From Halotia wernerae (GTDB lineage Bacteria; Cyanobacteriota; Cyanobacteriia; Cyanobacteriales; Nostocaceae), in NCBI GenBank assembly GCA_034931985.1, contig JAYGHB010000097.1, positions 1 to 64,000 on the forward strand: a stretch of 64,000 nt of DNA, written 5' to 3'. Numbering within the stretch: position 1 is the first letter of the stretch; every line of letters begins with the position of its first letter. A program made the translations under genes and the position numbers. Positions 62,187-64,000 of this stretch are shown here, piece after piece. The notes below the pieces were generated by a model. The model saw only the letters and a list, made by a program, of their open reading frames with translations. It was not told where the DNA came from and did no database searches.

Positions 62187-62305
62187 GAGTTACATCCCTT
62201 GAAGAAACTTCTGATAAAGATGTCCTAGAGTTGCTTGCAAAGCTTTTGTGTTAAAATTTTGAAGATTTTTGGCATTTTTTTGACTGGGGACGGTTTCAAC
62301 CCCAC
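62187..62305. repeat. Upstream copy of the duplicated gyrB leader
   Basis: This 119-base stretch aligns along its length with 62552-62667: GAGTTACATCCC/GGGTTATATCCC, AAACTTCT.ATAAA, GCTTTTGTGTTA, AATTTTG and finally TTCAACCCCAC. Divergence is moderate, so the duplication is old. See the downstream copy for the likely role. Confidence 0.7.
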
Positions 62306-62440
62306 TATTCACAACAGTATTAACCAAATTCTCATTCTAGAAACTGTTGATCAGAGATTCACATTGCGAGATATGGCGATCGCCAGATAGTTGAGGACAT
62401 AAACTGACCATAAAATCCGAACAACAAAAGACTTTCAAGC

Positions 62441-62482
62441 CTGTCCCCTGTCCCCTGTCCCCTGTCCCCTGTCCCCTGTCCC
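62441..62482. repeat. Heptamer tandem repeat, six CTGTCCC units
   Basis: Six exact head-to-tail CTGTCCC units lie between the two copies of the gyrB leader. The complementary GGGACAG heptamer recurs in two units next to the coaE start (about 43595-43612). Confidence 0.85.
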
Positions 62483-62551
62483 CTACTATACTATTTATAC
62501 TTAACTGATAAACCAGCTTAAAATTGAGGCAATTCATTCAAAAAACCTATG

Positions 62552-62667
62552 GGGTTATATCCCCTACATAAACTTCTCATAAAATTGACCTACAGTCGCC
62601 AGTAAGGCTTTTGTGTTAGAATTTTGGTATGTTTTGACTTTTTGCCTTTGGGCGACTTCAACCCCAC
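62552..62667 (+). promoter_or_regulatory. Leader of gyrB, downstream copy of a duplicated segment
   Basis: The 116 bases immediately before gyrB repeat the 62187-62305 segment. The conserved blocks GCTTTTGTGTTA, AATTTTG and TTCAACCCCAC are candidate promoter or RNA-leader elements, since they are kept in both copies. The gyrB start follows 18 bases after this segment. What the first copy drives, if anything, is unclear. Confidence 0.6.
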
Positions 62668-62684
62668 GCATCAGGAGAATTTTC

Positions 62685-64000
62685 ATGACGAGCAGTTACA
62701 GTGCCGATCAGATTCAAGTTCTGGAAGGTCTGGAAGCCGTCCGCAAACGACCGGGGATGTACATCGGTACTACTGGGCCGCGAGGACTCCACCATTTAGT
62801 TTATGAGGTAGTAGATAATTCTATTGATGAAGCTTTAGCGGGTCACTGCACTCATATAGAGGTGGATATCAATGCTGATGGTTCCGTGACTGTAACAGAT
62901 GATGGTCGGGGGATTCCTACCGATACTCACTCGCGAACGGGAAAATCGGCCTTAGAAACAGTGTTAACCGTGTTGCACGCCGGAGGGAAGTTTGGCGGGG
63001 GTGGTTACAAAGTTTCTGGAGGATTGCACGGGGTTGGTATTTCTGTAGTTAACGCCCTATCTGAGGTAGTAGAAGTTACAGTTTGGCGAGATCAAAAAGT
63101 TCATGTCCAGCGTTATGAACGCGGTTTACCAGTTACTGAACTGCAAGTCAAACCTGAAAAAGAGGGGAGAACCGGAACTTCTGTAAGGTTCAAACCGGAT
63201 ACTCAAATCTTCACTAATAGCATTGAATTTGATTACATCACTTTATCAGGTCGTCTGCGGGAGTTGGCATACCTAAACGCAGGTGTCAAAATTACCTTTA
63301 CCGACCACCGTTTAGAACTGCTTAAAAGCGACACACCCAAGGTAGAAAGCTACGAATACAAGGGTGGTATCAAAGAGTATATTGCTTACATGAACCGTGA
63401 GAAGCAACCGCTGCACGAAGAAATTATCTATGTGCAGGGGGAACGCAACAATGTACAAGTGGAAGTTTCCTTGCAGTGGTGTACTGATGCTTACACAGAT
63501 AATGTGCTGGGTTTTGCTAATAATATTCGCACGATTGATGGTGGTACACACCTAGAAGGTTTGAAAGCGGTTCTGACTCGGACATTAAATGCGATCGCCC
63601 GCAAGCGTAATAAAATTAAAGAAGGTGAATCTAATCTCAGTGGTGAACACGTCCGCGAAGGCTTGACAGCGGTGATTTCTGTCAAAGTCCCCGATCCTGA
63701 ATTTGAAGGACAAACTAAAACCAAACTTGGTAATACCGAAGTGCGGGGTATTGTTGACTCTCTGGTAGGAGAAGTTCTAACTGAGTACCTAGAATTTCAT
63801 CCTGGAATAGCAGACTCGATTTTAGATAAAGCTATCCAAGCCTTTAAAGCCGCAGAAGCAGCCCGTCATGCACGGGAATTGGTACGGCGCAAATCCGTAC
63901 TGGAATCTTCGCCATTACCTGGTAAGTTGGCAGATTGCAGTTCTCGTGATCCCAGCGAATCGGAAATCTATATTGTAGAAGGCGATTCCGCAGGTGGTAG
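62685..64000 (+). CDS. gyrB: DNA gyrase subunit B (partial, runs off the right edge)
   Basis: The ATPase subunit of gyrase; 438 codons are present. Seen: VLEGLEAVRKRPGMYIGTTG, LVYEVVDNSIDEALAGHC (Mg/ATP Glu and Asn), VTDDGRGIPTDTHSRTG, TVLHAGGKFGGGGYKVSGGLHGVGISVVNALSE, the transducer ...QWCTDAYTDNVLGFANNIRTIDGGTHLEG with its catalytic Lys loop, and the opening of the TOPRIM domain SESEIYIVEGDSAGG at the edge. AGGAGA lies seven bases before the ATG. It is divergent from miaA and preceded by a duplicated leader. Confidence 0.97.
   Translation, partial: MTSSYSADQIQVLEGLEAVRKRPGMYIGTTGPRGLHHLVYEVVDNSIDEALAGHCTHIEVDINADGSVTVTDDGRGIPTDTHSRTGKSALETVLTVLHAGGKFGGGGYKVSGGLHGVGISVVNALSEVVEVTVWRDQKVHVQRYERGLPVTELQVKPEKEGRTGTSVRFKPDTQIFTNSIEFDYITLSGRLRELAYLNAGVKITFTDHRLELLKSDTPKVESYEYKGGIKEYIAYMNREKQPLHEEIIYVQGERNNVQVEVSLQWCTDAYTDNVLGFANNIRTIDGGTHLEGLKAVLTRTLNAIARKRNKIKEGESNLSGEHVREGLTAVISVKVPDPEFEGQTKTKLGNTEVRGIVDSLVGEVLTEYLEFHPGIADSILDKAIQAFKAAEAARHARELVRRKSVLESSPLPGKLADCSSRDPSESEIYIVEGDSAGG

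Overview
The window looks like chromosomal DNA from a filamentous, probably heterocyst-type (Nostocales) cyanobacterium. The octamer GCGATCGC (HIP1) is scattered through genes and gaps. Gene content is photosynthetic: NdhS, CpcT/CpeT-type lyase, Thf1/Psb29, ChlP, homogentisate phytyltransferase, HemF, and a GUN4-domain kinase. A sucrose synthase, a PatA-like regulator and short heptanucleotide tandem repeats are typical of the Nostoc/Anabaena group. Species cannot be named from sequence reading alone.

Layout. 1-2.2 kb is AT-rich and nearly gene-free, with the first codons of a gene leaving the left edge and a possible small inverted-repeat element. 2.2-18.99 kb is a dense housekeeping region: DUF2993 protein, UDP-glucose dehydrogenase plus UDP-glucuronate decarboxylase, a CPA2 antiporter with USP domains, NdhS, RodA, an Mrp-type ATPase, HemF, a STAS protein, a CpcT/CpeT-like lyase, Thf1 and an ExbB/ExbD pair. 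19.1-19.6 kb is a dead histidine kinase. 19.9-28.2 kb holds an NhaS3-like antiporter, a solitary TnpB, a seven-gene Mrp-type antiporter operon, a decayed gene, a 250-bp MITE and tRNA-His. 28.3-31.6 kb links a GUN4 protein kinase with two siroheme/cobalamin-branch genes. 31.6-42.2 kb has a PatA-like regulator, a TnpB relic, an amidase, a CPA1 antiporter, leuA divergent from a GntR regulator, and tldD. 43-53.9 kb has coaE, a CobA-HemD fusion, a TPR protein, hpt, a CHAD protein, a broken DUF3616 gene, a ferredoxin, a TxlA-like thioredoxin, chlP and another CPA2-USP antiporter. 54.3-64 kb has sucrose synthase, a GH65/phosphomutase fusion, a Uma2 protein, miaA and the 5' two-thirds of gyrB, cut by the window end.

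How the genes work together. Three themes stand out. First, monovalent cation/proton exchange: four single-polypeptide antiporters and one multi-subunit Mrp system in 64 kb. Second, tetrapyrrole and isoprenoid photosynthetic metabolism: HemF, a SirB/CbiX-like chelatase, two SUMT domains, HemD, GUN4, ChlP and Hpt. Third, sugar-nucleotide and disaccharide metabolism: Ugd/UXS, SusA and the GH65-phosphomutase fusion.

The strongest non-genic observations are these: two letter-for-letter identical 250-bp MITE copies, each with its own 6-bp target duplication; a 20-bp exact tandem repeat carrying a perfect ATTGTATACAAT palindrome between leuA and a GntR-family gene; repeats that supply the stop codons of two genes; and a duplicated leader upstream of gyrB. 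I found no CRISPR array, prophage or clearly new defence system.
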